DNA from: Sphingobium aromaticiconvertens
GTDB taxonomy: Bacteria; Pseudomonadota; Alphaproteobacteria; Sphingomonadales; Sphingomonadaceae
Direction of reading: 5' to 3'
Length of the DNA: 64,000 nt
NCBI RefSeq assembly: GCF_037154075.1
Contig: NZ_JBANRJ010000001.1
Location: 3,467,501-3,531,500 of the forward strand
Below, in pieces: positions 1-8,814 of this stretch. Each line of letters opens with the position of its first letter. Position 1 is the first letter of the stretch. A model generated the notes under the pieces. That model searched no databases, had not been told where the DNA came from, and was given only the letters and a program-made list of their open reading frames with translations. A program made the translations under genes and the position numbers.

Positions 1-502
1 CATAGGCGAGCGCCAGCGACAGCAAGCCAATTGCGACCTGCGGCAACGCCCGTGGATCGGGCCACCGCGCCGCCACCATGTTGTGAATTATGCGCCCAAC
101 CATCAGGCACGGCACGAACCAGAAGGTCGTGTACGGCCCCCGCAGCGCCGACCCGCCATAAGCCAGCACGGCGAAATCAGCAGGCCAGTCGTGAAAAATC
201 GGGCGATGCCCCCGCATCGGCTCGATGATCTGATCGATCAACACCAACATCCCCAGAAACAGGATATAGGGCTGCATCTGGCCGACAAGCTGCCGCATCG
301 TGAAGCGCCCCACTGGCTGGGGGCGGCACAGCATCCCCGACAGCAGGAAGAATAGCGGCATGTGAAAGCTGTAGGCCGCATCGCGCAGAGGACCGCGCGT
401 CCACACATGCCCGGCGACCACGGCCAGGATGCCGATCCCGCGCGCGACATCGACCCAATCCAGCCGCGTCGCCTGCCAGTTGATGCTGCCCCTTCCGCCC
501 AT
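1..502 (-). CDS. Acyltransferase 3 family membrane protein (partial, runs off the left edge)
   Basis: Integral-membrane acyltransferase of the OafA/fucose-4-O-acetylase type, which typically transfers acetyl groups to surface polysaccharides. About 167 residues are visible. The N-terminus has the family signature: a tryptophan-aspartate pair (LDWVDVARGIG) followed by the first membrane helix with its conserved histidine (VVAGHVW). A second hydrophobic helix (MPLFFLLSGM) and a third (YILFLGMLVLI) follow. The frame stays open to the left edge, so the C-terminus is outside the window. The ATG at 502 shares an NcoI-like CCATGG palindrome with a possible start of the rightward pseudouridine synthase, so the two genes diverge from almost the same base. 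The substrate cannot be told from this part. Confidence 0.8.
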   Translation of the reverse strand, partial: MGGRGSINWQATRLDWVDVARGIGILAVVAGHVWTRGPLRDAAYSFHMPLFFLLSGMLCRPQPVGRFTMRQLVGQMQPYILFLGMLVLIDQIIEPMRGHRPIFHDWPADFAVLAYGGSALRGPYTTFWFVPCLMVGRIIHNMVAARWPDPRALPQVAIGLLSLALAY

Positions 503-1250
503 GGACGTCAGGCCCTATAGCAGCCACGCGCCGCGTCAATCGCGCGCCTCCCTCTTTCGACTGGATTCCCTTTTGGCTCTGCTCTCCGACCTTGTTCTTT
601 TTCTGGATGGGGAAGCCATCATTCTCGACAAGCCTGCGGGCCTGCCGGTTGACGCGCCGCGCGATGGGACGATGAGTCTGGAGAACCACCTCGCCTCGCT
701 GACCTTCGGTTTCCAGCGCTGGCCGCTGGCGGTCCATCGCCTTGACCGCGACACCAGCGGCTGCCTGCTGCTCGCCCGCAATCCCAAGGCGCACAAGCGC
801 TTCGCCGCAGCATTCGAGACGGGGACCGTCGCCAAACGCTATGTCGCGGTGATCGAGGGCGTACCCGAAGGCGACAGCGGCACAATCGCCATGCCGCTCA
901 AGAAAATCAGCAGTGCAGAAGAGGGCTGGCGGATGGTCCCCGACGATCGGGGCAAGCCCGCCTCCACCGACTGGGTTAAGGTCGCCGAGCATGAAGGCCG
1001 CGCCCTCATCGCCTTCACCCCGCAAACCGGCCGCACCCACCAGATCCGCGTTCATGCCCTGCATGGGCTGGGCTTCGCCATCGTCGGCGATCCGGTCTAT
1101 GGTCAGAGCGGCGCGGACATGCTCCTGCACAGCCGCTTCCTGTCGATCCCGCGCGGGTCCAAGCCCCCGGCAGAGGCCACCGCGCCGCTGCCCGCGACCT
1201 TCGGGCGGGCAGGCTTTACCCAGGACATGCTGGATAGTGCTGGACTCTGA
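501..1250 (+). CDS. RluA-family 23S rRNA/tRNA pseudouridine synthase
   Basis: Isomerises uridine to pseudouridine in structured RNA. The protein has the RluA motif with the catalytic aspartate (HRLDRDTSG) and the downstream family motifs GRTHQIRVH and IVGDPVYG. There is no N-terminal S4 domain, as in the short RluA/TruC-like members. About 249 residues result from the ATG at 501. The recognisable domain begins near 590 (VLFLDGEAIILDKPAG), so a later TTG or CTG start near 570-580 is also possible. A start further upstream at 429 would overlap the divergent acyltransferase and is unlikely. The target RNA is not deducible. The arfB gene follows after 6 bp, so the two translation-related genes are probably cotranscribed. 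Confidence 0.85.
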   Translation: MDVRPYSSHAPRQSRASLFRLDSLLALLSDLVLFLDGEAIILDKPAGLPVDAPRDGTMSLENHLASLTFGFQRWPLAVHRLDRDTSGCLLLARNPKAHKRFAAAFETGTVAKRYVAVIEGVPEGDSGTIAMPLKKISSAEEGWRMVPDDRGKPASTDWVKVAEHEGRALIAFTPQTGRTHQIRVHALHGLGFAIVGDPVYGQSGADMLLHSRFLSIPRGSKPPAEATAPLPATFGRAGFTQDMLDSAGL

Positions 1251-1256
1251 GCGTCC

Positions 1257-1679
1257 ATGGTCGCCATACCCATCACCCGCTCCATCTCGATCGATAGCGA
1301 CGAAATCACCGAGTCCTTCACCCGTTCGACCGGGGCGGGCGGCCAGCATGTAAACACGACCGACAGCGCCGTTCTGTTGCGCTTCGATGTGGCCGCCTCA
1401 CCCAATCTGCCCGAGGCGGTAAAATATCGGCTCGCGGATCTGGCCGGTTCGCGCATGACGCGCGATGGCGTCCTGCTTCTGCGCAGCGAAGGCTCGCGAT
1501 CGCAATTGCTCAATCGTCAGGAGGTGCGCGATCGCCTCTTCGCGCTCATTCGGGAAGCTACGATCGTCCCCAAAAAGCGTCGCCCGACCAAGCCGACCAA
1601 GGCGTCGCAAAAACGGCGTGTCGATGGCAAGGTAAAGCGCGCAGCAGTCAAGGCCGGGCGCGGGAAGGTGCGGGAGTGA
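1257..1679 (+). CDS. arfB: Alternative ribosome-rescue factor ArfB (YaeJ-type peptidyl-tRNA hydrolase)
   Basis: Rescues ribosomes stalled on mRNAs lacking a stop codon by hydrolysing peptidyl-tRNA. The 140-residue protein carries the class I release-factor GGQ loop (GAGGQHVN) near residue 28 but has no stop-codon recognition domain. It ends in a highly basic, lysine/arginine-rich tail from about residue 105. In ArfB that tail enters the empty mRNA channel. Length and architecture match the family. It sits 6 bp behind the pseudouridine synthase. Confidence 0.92.
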   Translation: MVAIPITRSISIDSDEITESFTRSTGAGGQHVNTTDSAVLLRFDVAASPNLPEAVKYRLADLAGSRMTRDGVLLLRSEGSRSQLLNRQEVRDRLFALIREATIVPKKRRPTKPTKASQKRRVDGKVKRAAVKAGRGKVRE

Positions 1680-1747
1680 ACGGGTAGGGCTGGTCGGCGA
1701 CGAGCGGCAGCTAGGCAAAGATGCACGCGCCTCCTATATCTCGCCCT

Positions 1748-2248
1748 ATGTTTGACTTTGCCCCGACCGACACCGCCGCGCTCGATAAGGACGTGCTCCA
1801 CGCAGACCTGCTTTCCGCCGCTGATGCAATCACGGCAGGGGAACCGGATGCCGTGGCCAACATGGCCAATATCGCGGCGCTGATCTGGCAATTCCTGCCG
1901 GATCTCAATTGGGCGGGGTTTTACCGCATGGTCGATGGCGAACTGGTGCTGGGACCGTTTCAGGGCAAGGCGGCCTGCATCCGCATCCCCCTGGGGCGCG
2001 GCGTTTGCGGCACCGCTGCGGCGACACGCGAAACCCAACTGGTCGCGGATGTCCACGCTTTCCCCGGCCATATCGCCTGCGACGCGGCCTCCGCGTCGGA
2101 GATCGTCGTGCCGATCGTGCATGAGGACGAACTGGTTGGCGTCCTTGACCTCGACAGCCCGATCCCGGCGCGTTTCGACTCGCTTGACGCGCGGGGTCTT
2201 GAGACGCTTTGCGCGCGCATCGCATCGCGGATAGCCGCCGCGCGTTAA
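1748..2248 (+). CDS. msrC: GAF-domain free methionine-(R)-sulfoxide reductase
   Basis: Reduces free methionine-(R)-sulfoxide in the cytoplasm using thiol chemistry in a GAF fold (fRMsr/YebR family). Three cysteines are in family-typical places: KAACIRIPLG, GRGVCGTAA and GHIACDAAS. The substrate-pocket region (NWAGFYR) and the strand EIVVPI are also present. The ATG at 1748 (MFDFAPTD) gives 166 residues and fits homologues as I recall them. An in-frame ATG at 1721 would add nine residues and has an AGG-like sequence in front of it. Confidence 0.85.
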   Translation: MFDFAPTDTAALDKDVLHADLLSAADAITAGEPDAVANMANIAALIWQFLPDLNWAGFYRMVDGELVLGPFQGKAACIRIPLGRGVCGTAAATRETQLVADVHAFPGHIACDAASASEIVVPIVHEDELVGVLDLDSPIPARFDSLDARGLETLCARIASRIAAAR

Positions 2249-2293
2249 CCATATCGGCCGCGCAAGCACCGGCAATCGCACCCCTTTCTGACC

Positions 2294-2310
2294 CGTTTCG
2301 GGACGAAACG
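2294..2310. promoter_or_regulatory. Perfect 7-bp inverted repeat upstream of the glycine-zipper gene
   Basis: CGTTTCG and CGAAACG flank GGA in the 179-bp gap between msrC and the next gene, about 120 bp before its start. It could be an operator for a dimeric regulator or a small hairpin. No T-tract follows, so a terminator is less likely. Confidence 0.35.
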
Positions 2311-2427
2311 TGGCGCGCAGATGCGTGGAAAGCCGCGCAACCCCATGCTAAAAATCCCGTTAAATATCGCTTCGATCATCGCCGCTAGCCACACGGCCCG
2401 ACGCGACACGAACAGGGAGTGTTAACC

Positions 2428-3477
2428 ATGCGGACCCGGACATCATTGCTGATCGGTGCAACCATCCTGATCGCTGGACTCAGCGCATCGGCGGCGGCCT
2501 CGGCCGAGACGGCCGGCGCGGGCGGACAACGGGCAAGCGCCGGACGGCCCGGCCCTCACCCCGGCGCGACGAATGCCAACCGATGGGGACCGCGTCAAAA
2601 TGGTCGCTGGTATGCGGGCTGGCGCGCGCCGGGCGGCTGGAACGCCTATCGTCGCCCTGTCTATGGCTATGTGCTGCCGCGCTATTGGGTGCAGCCACGC
2701 TATTATATCCCCAACTATTCGGCCTATGGCTTCCCGACGCCTGCCGCGGGTTATGGCTGGTCGCGCTATTATGATGATGCGGTGATGACCGACCGCTATG
2801 GCCGGGTGTACGACACGCGCAGCAATGTCGACTGGGATCGCTATGATGGCGGCTATGCAGACGATGGGGACTATCGCGACAGCCGGCGCGATCGGCGGGA
2901 CAACGGTGTCGGCGGCGCGGCGATCGGCGCAGTCGTCGGCGGTGTTGCCGGTAACCGTATCGCCGGACGCGGCAACCGCACGGCGGGCACCCTGATCGGT
3001 GCAGGCGCAGGTGCCGTCGCTGGCGCGGTCATCGACAAGGCCGAAGATGGTGATCGGCGCGCGCCTCCGCCACGCCGCGACGGCTACAGCTATGGCGCGG
3101 GCCGCGATTATGCCTATGCCGATGATGGCGTGACCTATGGCGGCGATTATCAGGGCCGCTGGGCCGGCACCTGGCACGGTGCAGACGGTACGACCTACAC
3201 CGGTGAATATGAAGGCGAATATCGCGGCACGGCCCACGGCGTGACCTATGATGCGCCTGCCTATGAAGGCCGGTCGCATTGGTCGAATCAGGGCGTACCG
3301 GCGCTTGCCGCAGGGGGCTATGTCGCCAATGGCTGGTATTATCCCGCGCCAACCCTCACCACTGTCACGGTGCAGCCCGTAATGCAGACCACCACCACCA
3401 CAAGCTATGTGACCGAAACGGTACGCGCCGCGCGCCCGGCCATCCGGCGCAAGGTTCGCCGCTGCAACTGCAAATAA
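2428..3477 (+). CDS. Secreted RcnB-like / glycine-zipper 2TM protein with MORN-like C-terminal part
   Basis: Predicted envelope protein of 349 residues with an N-terminal signal peptide (about 1-27). Residues about 58-130 are rich in tyrosine, tryptophan and proline and resemble the periplasmic RcnB domain (GYVLPRYWVQPRYYI ... DDAVMTDRYGRVYD). Residues about 160-205 form a glycine zipper of the Rick_17kDa type (GVGGAAIGAVVGGVAG, then a second helix GAGAGAVAGAVI). Residues about 237-283 contain G-Y/W-x-G-x-Y/W repeats resembling MORN units. The ATG at 2428 is preceded by AACAGGGAG (2411-2419); a GTG nine bases earlier is less suited. The role is unknown; glycine-zipper proteins usually associate with membranes. 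Confidence 0.8.
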   Translation: MRTRTSLLIGATILIAGLSASAAASAETAGAGGQRASAGRPGPHPGATNANRWGPRQNGRWYAGWRAPGGWNAYRRPVYGYVLPRYWVQPRYYIPNYSAYGFPTPAAGYGWSRYYDDAVMTDRYGRVYDTRSNVDWDRYDGGYADDGDYRDSRRDRRDNGVGGAAIGAVVGGVAGNRIAGRGNRTAGTLIGAGAGAVAGAVIDKAEDGDRRAPPPRRDGYSYGAGRDYAYADDGVTYGGDYQGRWAGTWHGADGTTYTGEYEGEYRGTAHGVTYDAPAYEGRSHWSNQGVPALAAGGYVANGWYYPAPTLTTVTVQPVMQTTTTTSYVTETVRAARPAIRRKVRRCNCK

Positions 3478-3484
3478 GCGGCTG

Positions 3485-3512
3485 TTGCCGGGGCGTATCC
3501 ACGCCCCGGCAA
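3485..3512 (+). terminator. Strong hairpin after the glycine-zipper gene
   Basis: A perfect 12-bp stem (TTGCCGGGGCGT and its complement) with a 4-nt ATCC loop starts 8 bp after the stop codon. The T-rich tail behind it is weak (ACTTTTGC), so it may work as a terminator or as an mRNA 3' stabiliser. Confidence 0.6.
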
Positions 3513-3562
3513 CTTGCCACACTTTTGCGCGTTCCTGCCGTCAGTCAGACAGGAGCACAGCC

Positions 3563-3940
3563 ATGATCCATCACGTCTCGATAGGCACCAATGACATCGC
3601 GCGGGCGCGCGCCTTCTACGATCCGCTCATGGCGCTGCTGGGCTTTCGCTCACTCAGCAACCATGCGGCATCCTGCGACTATGGGATCGCTGAAATCCAG
3701 TTCAGCGTCGAAACCCCGGTCGATGGTCGCCCTGCAAGCGCAGGCAATGGCGTCCATATCTGTTTCCAGGCGCTCGATCGGTCGATGGTCAGAGAATTTC
3801 ATCGCCTGGCCCTCGCCCATGGCGGGACGGATGCCGGAGAGCCGGGCATCCGGGCGCAATATGATGCGCATTATTATGGCGCCTTCGCACTGGACCCGGA
3901 TGGCAACAAGATAGAGGCTGTGACGTTCGCGGCCGAATAA
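3563..3940 (+). CDS. VOC-family (glyoxalase/bleomycin-resistance fold) protein
   Basis: Small 125-residue vicinal-oxygen-chelate protein with one glyoxalase-like module. It starts MIHHVSIGTND, the classical first strand carrying a metal-ligand histidine. A second candidate ligand lies in NGVHICFQA, and it ends with DPDGNKIEAVTF, whose glutamate is the usual third ligand. The ATG at 3563 has an ACAGGAG ribosome site about 8 bp upstream. Similar proteins range from glyoxalases to dioxygenases and the substrate is not predictable. It is convergent with bpt, with an 18-bp gap. Confidence 0.85.
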   Translation: MIHHVSIGTNDIARARAFYDPLMALLGFRSLSNHAASCDYGIAEIQFSVETPVDGRPASAGNGVHICFQALDRSMVREFHRLALAHGGTDAGEPGIRAQYDAHYYGAFALDPDGNKIEAVTFAAE

Positions 3941-3957
3941 AGCCCGACCGGGGAGGT

Positions 3958-4782
3958 CTATTTTCGGAACATCCCGCTCAGTTCGATCGGCAATGGCGGC
4001 TCGTCCCGCAGGACGGTGGCGACATCGCGAATAGCCTCGGCCTGCTCATCGGGATCGAACCGGACCCAGCCGCTGCGGCCCAGCTTTTCCAGCGGGCGAT
4101 AACGGATCTTATACTGCATTCGCGCCGACCCATCGACCCAATAGCCCAGATAGACATAGGGTAGCCCCGCCGCTTCCGCGCGCAGGATATGGTCCATGAT
4201 GATGAAATTGCCCAGGCCCGGACGAGTTGGATGATCGCTGTCAAAAAAACTGTAGATCATCGACAATCCATCGCTCTGCCGATCGGTCAGACATGCGCCT
4301 ACCAGCTTGCCCACACGCCCGTCGATACCCGGCTCACGATATTCGATGACCTGGCTTTCGACCGGGGTCTGCTCGACCATGTCGGCGAAATCCATCTCGT
4401 CCATCTCGGTCATGCCGCCACCGGGATGACGCGACTGGAGATAGCGCTGAAGCAGCGCGAACTGCTCCTCGGTCGACCAGGGTTTGCAGGCGGTGACGAT
4501 CAGGTCGCTATTGCGGCGGATGAGCTTGCGCTGGGTCGCGTTGGGCTTGAACTCGCCCGCAACCACGCGAACCGAAACGCAGGCTGAACAGTCCGCGCAA
4601 CTCGGTCGATAGGCGACATTCTGGCTCCGGCGAAAACCGATGCGGCCCAGCGCGTCGTTCAGTTCCGACGCATTGTCGCCGCTCAACTCCGTGAAAACCT
4701 TCCGCTCGCTCCTGCCCGGCAGATAGGGGCATGGGCTGGGGTTGGTGACGAAGAAGCGCGGAAAGCGGAAGGGTGCACTCAT
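3958..4782 (-). CDS. bpt: Aspartate/glutamate leucyltransferase (N-end rule)
   Basis: Transfers leucine from Leu-tRNA to proteins with N-terminal Asp or Glu, marking them for ClpS/ClpAP degradation. At 274 residues it matches the bacterial Bpt/ATE family. The N-terminal half has the cysteine cluster [11 protein letters not shown] typical of arginyl/leucyl transferases. The C-terminal half has the GNAT-like core with [20 protein letters not shown]. The start ATG at 4782 is followed directly by the conserved [17 protein letters not shown]. It is a single gene in its own transcription unit. Confidence 0.93.
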   Translation of the reverse strand: MSAPFRFPRFFVTNPSPCPYLPGRSERKVFTELSGDNASELNDALGRIGFRRSQNVAYRPSCADCSACVSVRVVAGEFKPNATQRKLIRRNSDLIVTACKPWSTEEQFALLQRYLQSRHPGGGMTEMDEMDFADMVEQTPVESQVIEYREPGIDGRVGKLVGACLTDRQSDGLSMIYSFFDSDHPTRPGLGNFIIMDHILRAEAAGLPYVYLGYWVDGSARMQYKIRYRPLEKLGRSGWVRFDPDEQAEAIRDVATVLRDEPPLPIELSGMFRK

Positions 4783-4903
4783 CCTCTTCCTCCTGTCCCA
4801 TGCTGTCGGTCATCGCGATTCATGAGCTGAATATGCAGCCCCAACGGGTCCATGAAAAGCCCATTTACCATGAAAGCCGGACAAGCCGTGCCGGTACCCC
4901 GCA

Positions 4904-6151
4904 TCAGGCCGATTCGATCAGCGACGACTCATAGCCAGCCTCGACCAAAGCATGCAGCAGCCGATCCAGATGGGCGCGATCGCGCGTCTCGCACTCGATC
5001 TCCGCCACCAGTCCCTTGGCAGGCAAGGAGGTGAAGACGCGCTGATGATAGACTTCAATGATATTGACCTGCTGCTCGTCGAACAGCCGGGCCACCTGGA
5101 ATAGCGATCCCGGACGATCCTGCAAACGGATGCGAAGGCGCGCCAGCCGTCCCGACCGTGCCAGATCGCGCAGCAGCACATTGGCCAGCAGCCGTGTGTC
5201 GATATTGCCGCCGGTCAGGACCAGGCCGACCGTCCGCCCCTCAAACTGCTCGCGATAGGTCAGCAACGCGGCAAGGCCAGCGGCGCCAGCGCCCTCAACC
5301 ACCGTCTTCTCGATCTGGAGCAGCAGGCTGACCGCCTCCTCCAGCCGCCGCTCCGTGACCAGCAATATGTCGTCGGCCATCCGATCGACAAAGCGCCGGG
5401 TCAACGCGCCCGGTTCCTTGACGGCAATGCCCTCGGCCAGCGTGTCGCCGTCGCACGGCAGATTTTCGCCCTTGATGAGATCGTACATCGACGGATAGAG
5501 TTCCGCCTGCACACCGATCAGGCGGATGTCGGGCTTCATCGCCCGCGCGGACGTTGCCATGCCAGAGAAAAGCCCGCCGCCACCGATCGGGATGACCAGC
5601 GTGTCGATCTCGGGCGCATCCTCCAGCATTTCGAGCGCGACAGTACCCTGCCCCGCCATGATGTCCGGCTCATCGAAGGGATGGATGAAGGTCAGGCCCC
5701 GCTCCACCTCCAGCACGCGTGCATGGGCATAGGCGTCATCGAACTTTTCGCCATATTGGACGACCGTTGCGTCATGACCTTCGGTCTGCATCACCTTAAC
5801 GGTCGGGGTGGTGGTGGGCATCACGATGGTGACGGGCACGCCCAGCCGCTTGCCATGATAGGCCAGCCCCTGTGCATGATTGCCGGCCGATGCGGCGATC
5901 ACGCCCTTGGCCCGCGCCGCCTCGTCCAGTTGCAGCAAGCGGTTGAGCGCCCCGCGCTCCTTGTAAGCTGCCGTGAATTGCAAATTCTCGAACTTCAGGA
6001 ACACCTTGCAACCCAGCATGTTCGAAAAAGTCTGGCTGATCAGCGTCGGCGTATGCACGATCGATCCGGCAATACGCACCCGCGCCGCAAGGATGTCGTC
6101 GACGGATATGGGCAGCGGCAGCGCGCCCTCGATCTTGGCTAGCGTGTTCAT
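4904..6151 (-). CDS. ilvA: Threonine ammonia-lyase (PLP, with C-terminal ACT domain)
   Basis: Deaminates threonine to 2-oxobutanoate, the first step of isoleucine synthesis. The 415-residue protein has the fold-type II PLP lysine in AAYKERGA near residue 63, the phosphate-binding loop IPIGGGGLFSG and the motif SAGNHAQGLAYH. The last 75 residues or so form an ACT-like domain (RIRLQDRPGSLFQVARLF). This is the shorter TdcB-like architecture with one ACT domain, not the long IlvA form with two, so a catabolic role is also possible. It diverges from the oxidoreductase at 6260. Confidence 0.9.
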   Translation of the reverse strand: MNTLAKIEGALPLPISVDDILAARVRIAGSIVHTPTLISQTFSNMLGCKVFLKFENLQFTAAYKERGALNRLLQLDEAARAKGVIAASAGNHAQGLAYHGKRLGVPVTIVMPTTTPTVKVMQTEGHDATVVQYGEKFDDAYAHARVLEVERGLTFIHPFDEPDIMAGQGTVALEMLEDAPEIDTLVIPIGGGGLFSGMATSARAMKPDIRLIGVQAELYPSMYDLIKGENLPCDGDTLAEGIAVKEPGALTRRFVDRMADDILLVTERRLEEAVSLLLQIEKTVVEGAGAAGLAALLTYREQFEGRTVGLVLTGGNIDTRLLANVLLRDLARSGRLARLRIRLQDRPGSLFQVARLFDEQQVNIIEVYHQRVFTSLPAKGLVAEIECETRDRAHLDRLLHALVEAGYESSLIESA

Positions 6152-6259
6152 GGGTCGCCCCTAACGTAAAAAGGCTCGGGAAGAAACTGGCACTTGACCG
6201 GAACTGGCTGTATCGCCGTGGCTTCAACGAAATTTCGATGCAGGACAAGCGCAGGACAG

Positions 6260-7129
6260 ATGGCACATATCGCGTTTATCGGCCTTGGCACCATGGGCGG
6301 CCCGATCGCCGGGCATCTGGCAAAGGCCGGACATGACCTTACCGTCTACAATCGCTCGATCGGCAAGACGAAAAGCTGGGCAGAGGCCTATGGCGGCACC
6401 GTGGCGACCAGCCCCGTCAAAGCGGCAGAGGGCGCGGACGTCGTCATCAGCTGCGTCGGCACCGATGACGATCTTTCCTCCATCACGCTGGGCCGCGATG
6501 GCGCATTTCGGGCGATGAAACCGGGCAGCCTGTTCATCGACCACACCACCGTATCTGCCCGCATCGCCCGACAACTGTTCGTCGAAGGCGAAAGCCGCGG
6601 CATCCACAGCGTCGACGCCCCCGTTTCCGGCGGTCAGGCCGGCGCGCAGAACGGCAAGCTGTCGATCATGTGTGGCGGTAGCGAACCAGCGGTCGCGGCG
6701 GCCCGCATCGTCATGCAGGCCTATGCCGCCCGCATCGTCCATGTCGGCAGCGCGGGCGCAGGCCAGACGACCAAGATGGTGAACCAGATCTGCATCGCGG
6801 GCGTGGTTCAAGGCCTGGCCGAAGCCATGCGCTTCGCCCAGGCCGCCGACCTCGACCTCGACGCCGTGTTCGAGGCGATCTCCGGCGGCGCGGCGCAAAG
6901 CTGGCAGATGGACCATCGCTGGAAGACGATGGCGCAGGACAGCTTCGATTTCGGCTTCGCGGTCGACTGGATGCGCAAGGATCTGGGGCTGGCGCTGGAT
7001 GAGGCGCGCTCCAACGGCGCGACCCTGCCGATGGCCGCGCAGGTCGACCAATTTTATGCCGACGTGCAGGCAATGGACGGCGGACGGCAGGATACCAGCG
7101 CGCTGGTGCGCCGGATCACCCGCGCATGA
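6260..7129 (+). CDS. NAD(P)-dependent beta-hydroxyacid dehydrogenase (3-hydroxyisobutyrate/tartronate-semialdehyde type)
   Basis: The 289-residue protein is a Rossmann oxidoreductase of the beta-hydroxyacid dehydrogenase family. It has the dinucleotide motif GLGTMGGPIAGHLAKAG at the N-terminus, the substrate-binding stretch DAPVSGGQAGA and the catalytic lysine in GQTTKMVNQI. The ATG at 6260 starts right before the Rossmann strand (MAHIAFIGLG). An upstream in-frame ATG at 6194 would add 22 residues without homology. Its stop overlaps the start of the amidohydrolase (ATGA), so the two are translationally coupled. The exact hydroxy-acid substrate is unclear. Confidence 0.87.
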   Translation: MAHIAFIGLGTMGGPIAGHLAKAGHDLTVYNRSIGKTKSWAEAYGGTVATSPVKAAEGADVVISCVGTDDDLSSITLGRDGAFRAMKPGSLFIDHTTVSARIARQLFVEGESRGIHSVDAPVSGGQAGAQNGKLSIMCGGSEPAVAAARIVMQAYAARIVHVGSAGAGQTTKMVNQICIAGVVQGLAEAMRFAQAADLDLDAVFEAISGGAAQSWQMDHRWKTMAQDSFDFGFAVDWMRKDLGLALDEARSNGATLPMAAQVDQFYADVQAMDGGRQDTSALVRRITRA

Positions 7130-8814
7130 AGATCGCTCTGCTGGCGGCAACGGCAATACTCGCTTTTGCCTCCCCCGCTTTTGCCAAGGGGCTAGTCGAC
7201 AATGTCAACGGCATTACCGTCGACCAGACCGGCAAGCTCATTCATTTCGACGCCATCCTGATCGACGATGAGGGCAAGGTCGAGAAACTGATACAGGGCA
7301 AGGTCGAGGAACCCGCACCGCCCCGCAAAAAGCGCAAAAAGGGCGAGCAGGAATTCCCGGCCTACAGTTTCCGTCTCGATGGCAAGGGGCGGACGCTGAT
7401 CCCCGGCCTGATCGACGCGCACGGCCATGTCATGGGCCTTGGCCTCAGCCTCATCACCCTCGACCTCTCGCAGACCAGATCACTGGCTGAGGCGCAGGCG
7501 AAGATCCGCGCCTATGCGCAGGACAATAGCGGCCGCAAATGGATCATAGGCACCGGCTGGAATCAGGAATCCTGGGGCCTTGGCCGCTTCCCGACCGCCG
7601 CCGAACTGGATGCCGCCGTGAGCGACATCCCGGTCTGGCTAGAGCGGGTGGACGGCCATGCGGGCTGGGCCAACAGCGCAGCGATGAAGGCAGCAGGCAT
7701 CAGCGCTACAGCCAAAGCTCCCGCAGGTGGCCGCATCGAAGTGACCGGGGGCAAGCCATCGGGCATATTCGTCGATCAGGCGATGTCGCTCATCAAGAAA
7801 GTCGTTCCCCCGCCCGCGCCCAAGGATCGCGACATCGCCTTTGAAAAGGCGCAGCGCCTTCTGCTGGCGACCGGAATCACCGGCATCGCCGACATGGGCA
7901 CGAGCATCGACGACTGGCAGGCGTTTCGCCGCTCCGCCGACCGGGGAGCGTTGCGTATCCGCATCATGGCCTATGCGGCGGGCGTCGATCAGATGGTGAC
8001 GATCGCCGGGCCTGCGCCGACGCCGTGGCTCTATGACGACCGGCTGCGCCTTGGCGGGGTCAAGCTGGTGCTCGACGGGGCGCTCGGTTCGCGCGGCGCT
8101 TGGCTGAAGGCCGACTATGCCGACGCGCCGGGGCAAAAGGGACTGTCGATGATCGGCACCACCCAGCTTCGCAACTGGATGAGCCGCGCAGCGATGGACG
8201 ATTTTCAGATTGCGGTTCACGCGATCGGCGACGCCGCCAATGGCGAACTGCTCGACGCCATCACGGAACTGTCGGAAACCTACAAGGGCGACCGGCGCTG
8301 GCGGATCGAACATGCCCAGGTCGTTGATCCCGCCGACCTGCCCCGTTTTGGACAGAACAGCATCATCGCCTCCATGCAACCCGTCCATGAAGCCTCCGAC
8401 TGGAAGATGGCGGGCGCACGCATGGGCGAAGCGCGGCTGAAGGGCGCCTATGCCTGGAAATCGATGCTCGACAATCGCGTACCCTTGGCCTTTGGGTCGG
8501 ACGTGCCGGTGGAAAGCCCCAATCCCTTTGCCGGAATAGCGGTCGCCATGAGTCGCGAGGATGGTTCGGGCCAGCCCGTCGGCGGCTGGATGCCGGAACA
8601 ACGCGTCAGCTTTCAGGCGGCGCTCGACGGCTTTTCCCGTCAGGCCGCCTATGCCGGGTTCGCCGAACAGCGCTTCGGCAATCTGGCGCCGGGACAGCGG
8701 GCCGATTTCCTGCTGATCGACCGTGACGTCTCGCTCGCCCAGCCCGCCGAAATCCGCGCGACCCAGGTTCTGGAAACATGGATCAGCGGCAAACGGGTTT
8801 ACGTCAAGGAGTAG
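7126..8814 (+). CDS. Secreted amidohydrolase (YtcJ-like metal-dependent hydrolase)
   Basis: The 562-residue enzyme has a clear Sec signal peptide (MKIALLAATAILAFASPAFA), so it probably acts in the periplasm. The HxH metal motif is in LIDAHGHVMG near residue 101. Further ligands are likely in IAVHAIGDAANGE and RIEHAQVV, and the metal aspartate in AFGSDVPVESPNPF, as in amidohydrolase_3/YtcJ proteins. A short very basic insertion (PPRKKRKKGEQE) interrupts the N-terminal beta-sandwich around residues 66-77. The start overlaps the stop of the dehydrogenase. The 3' end overlaps the convergent GT-C gene by 11 bp. The substrate is unknown. Confidence 0.85.
   Translation: MKIALLAATAILAFASPAFAKGLVDNVNGITVDQTGKLIHFDAILIDDEGKVEKLIQGKVEEPAPPRKKRKKGEQEFPAYSFRLDGKGRTLIPGLIDAHGHVMGLGLSLITLDLSQTRSLAEAQAKIRAYAQDNSGRKWIIGTGWNQESWGLGRFPTAAELDAAVSDIPVWLERVDGHAGWANSAAMKAAGISATAKAPAGGRIEVTGGKPSGIFVDQAMSLIKKVVPPPAPKDRDIAFEKAQRLLLATGITGIADMGTSIDDWQAFRRSADRGALRIRIMAYAAGVDQMVTIAGPAPTPWLYDDRLRLGGVKLVLDGALGSRGAWLKADYADAPGQKGLSMIGTTQLRNWMSRAAMDDFQIAVHAIGDAANGELLDAITELSETYKGDRRWRIEHAQVVDPADLPRFGQNSIIASMQPVHEASDWKMAGARMGEARLKGAYAWKSMLDNRVPLAFGSDVPVESPNPFAGIAVAMSREDGSGQPVGGWMPEQRVSFQAALDGFSRQAAYAGFAEQRFGNLAPGQRADFLLIDRDVSLAQPAEIRATQVLETWISGKRVYVKE

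Noticed and set aside
177..1349. Minus-strand frame of 390 codons across the pseudouridine synthase and acyltransferase
   Set aside because: It crosses two real genes in a different frame; the acyltransferase reads in another minus-strand frame starting at 502.
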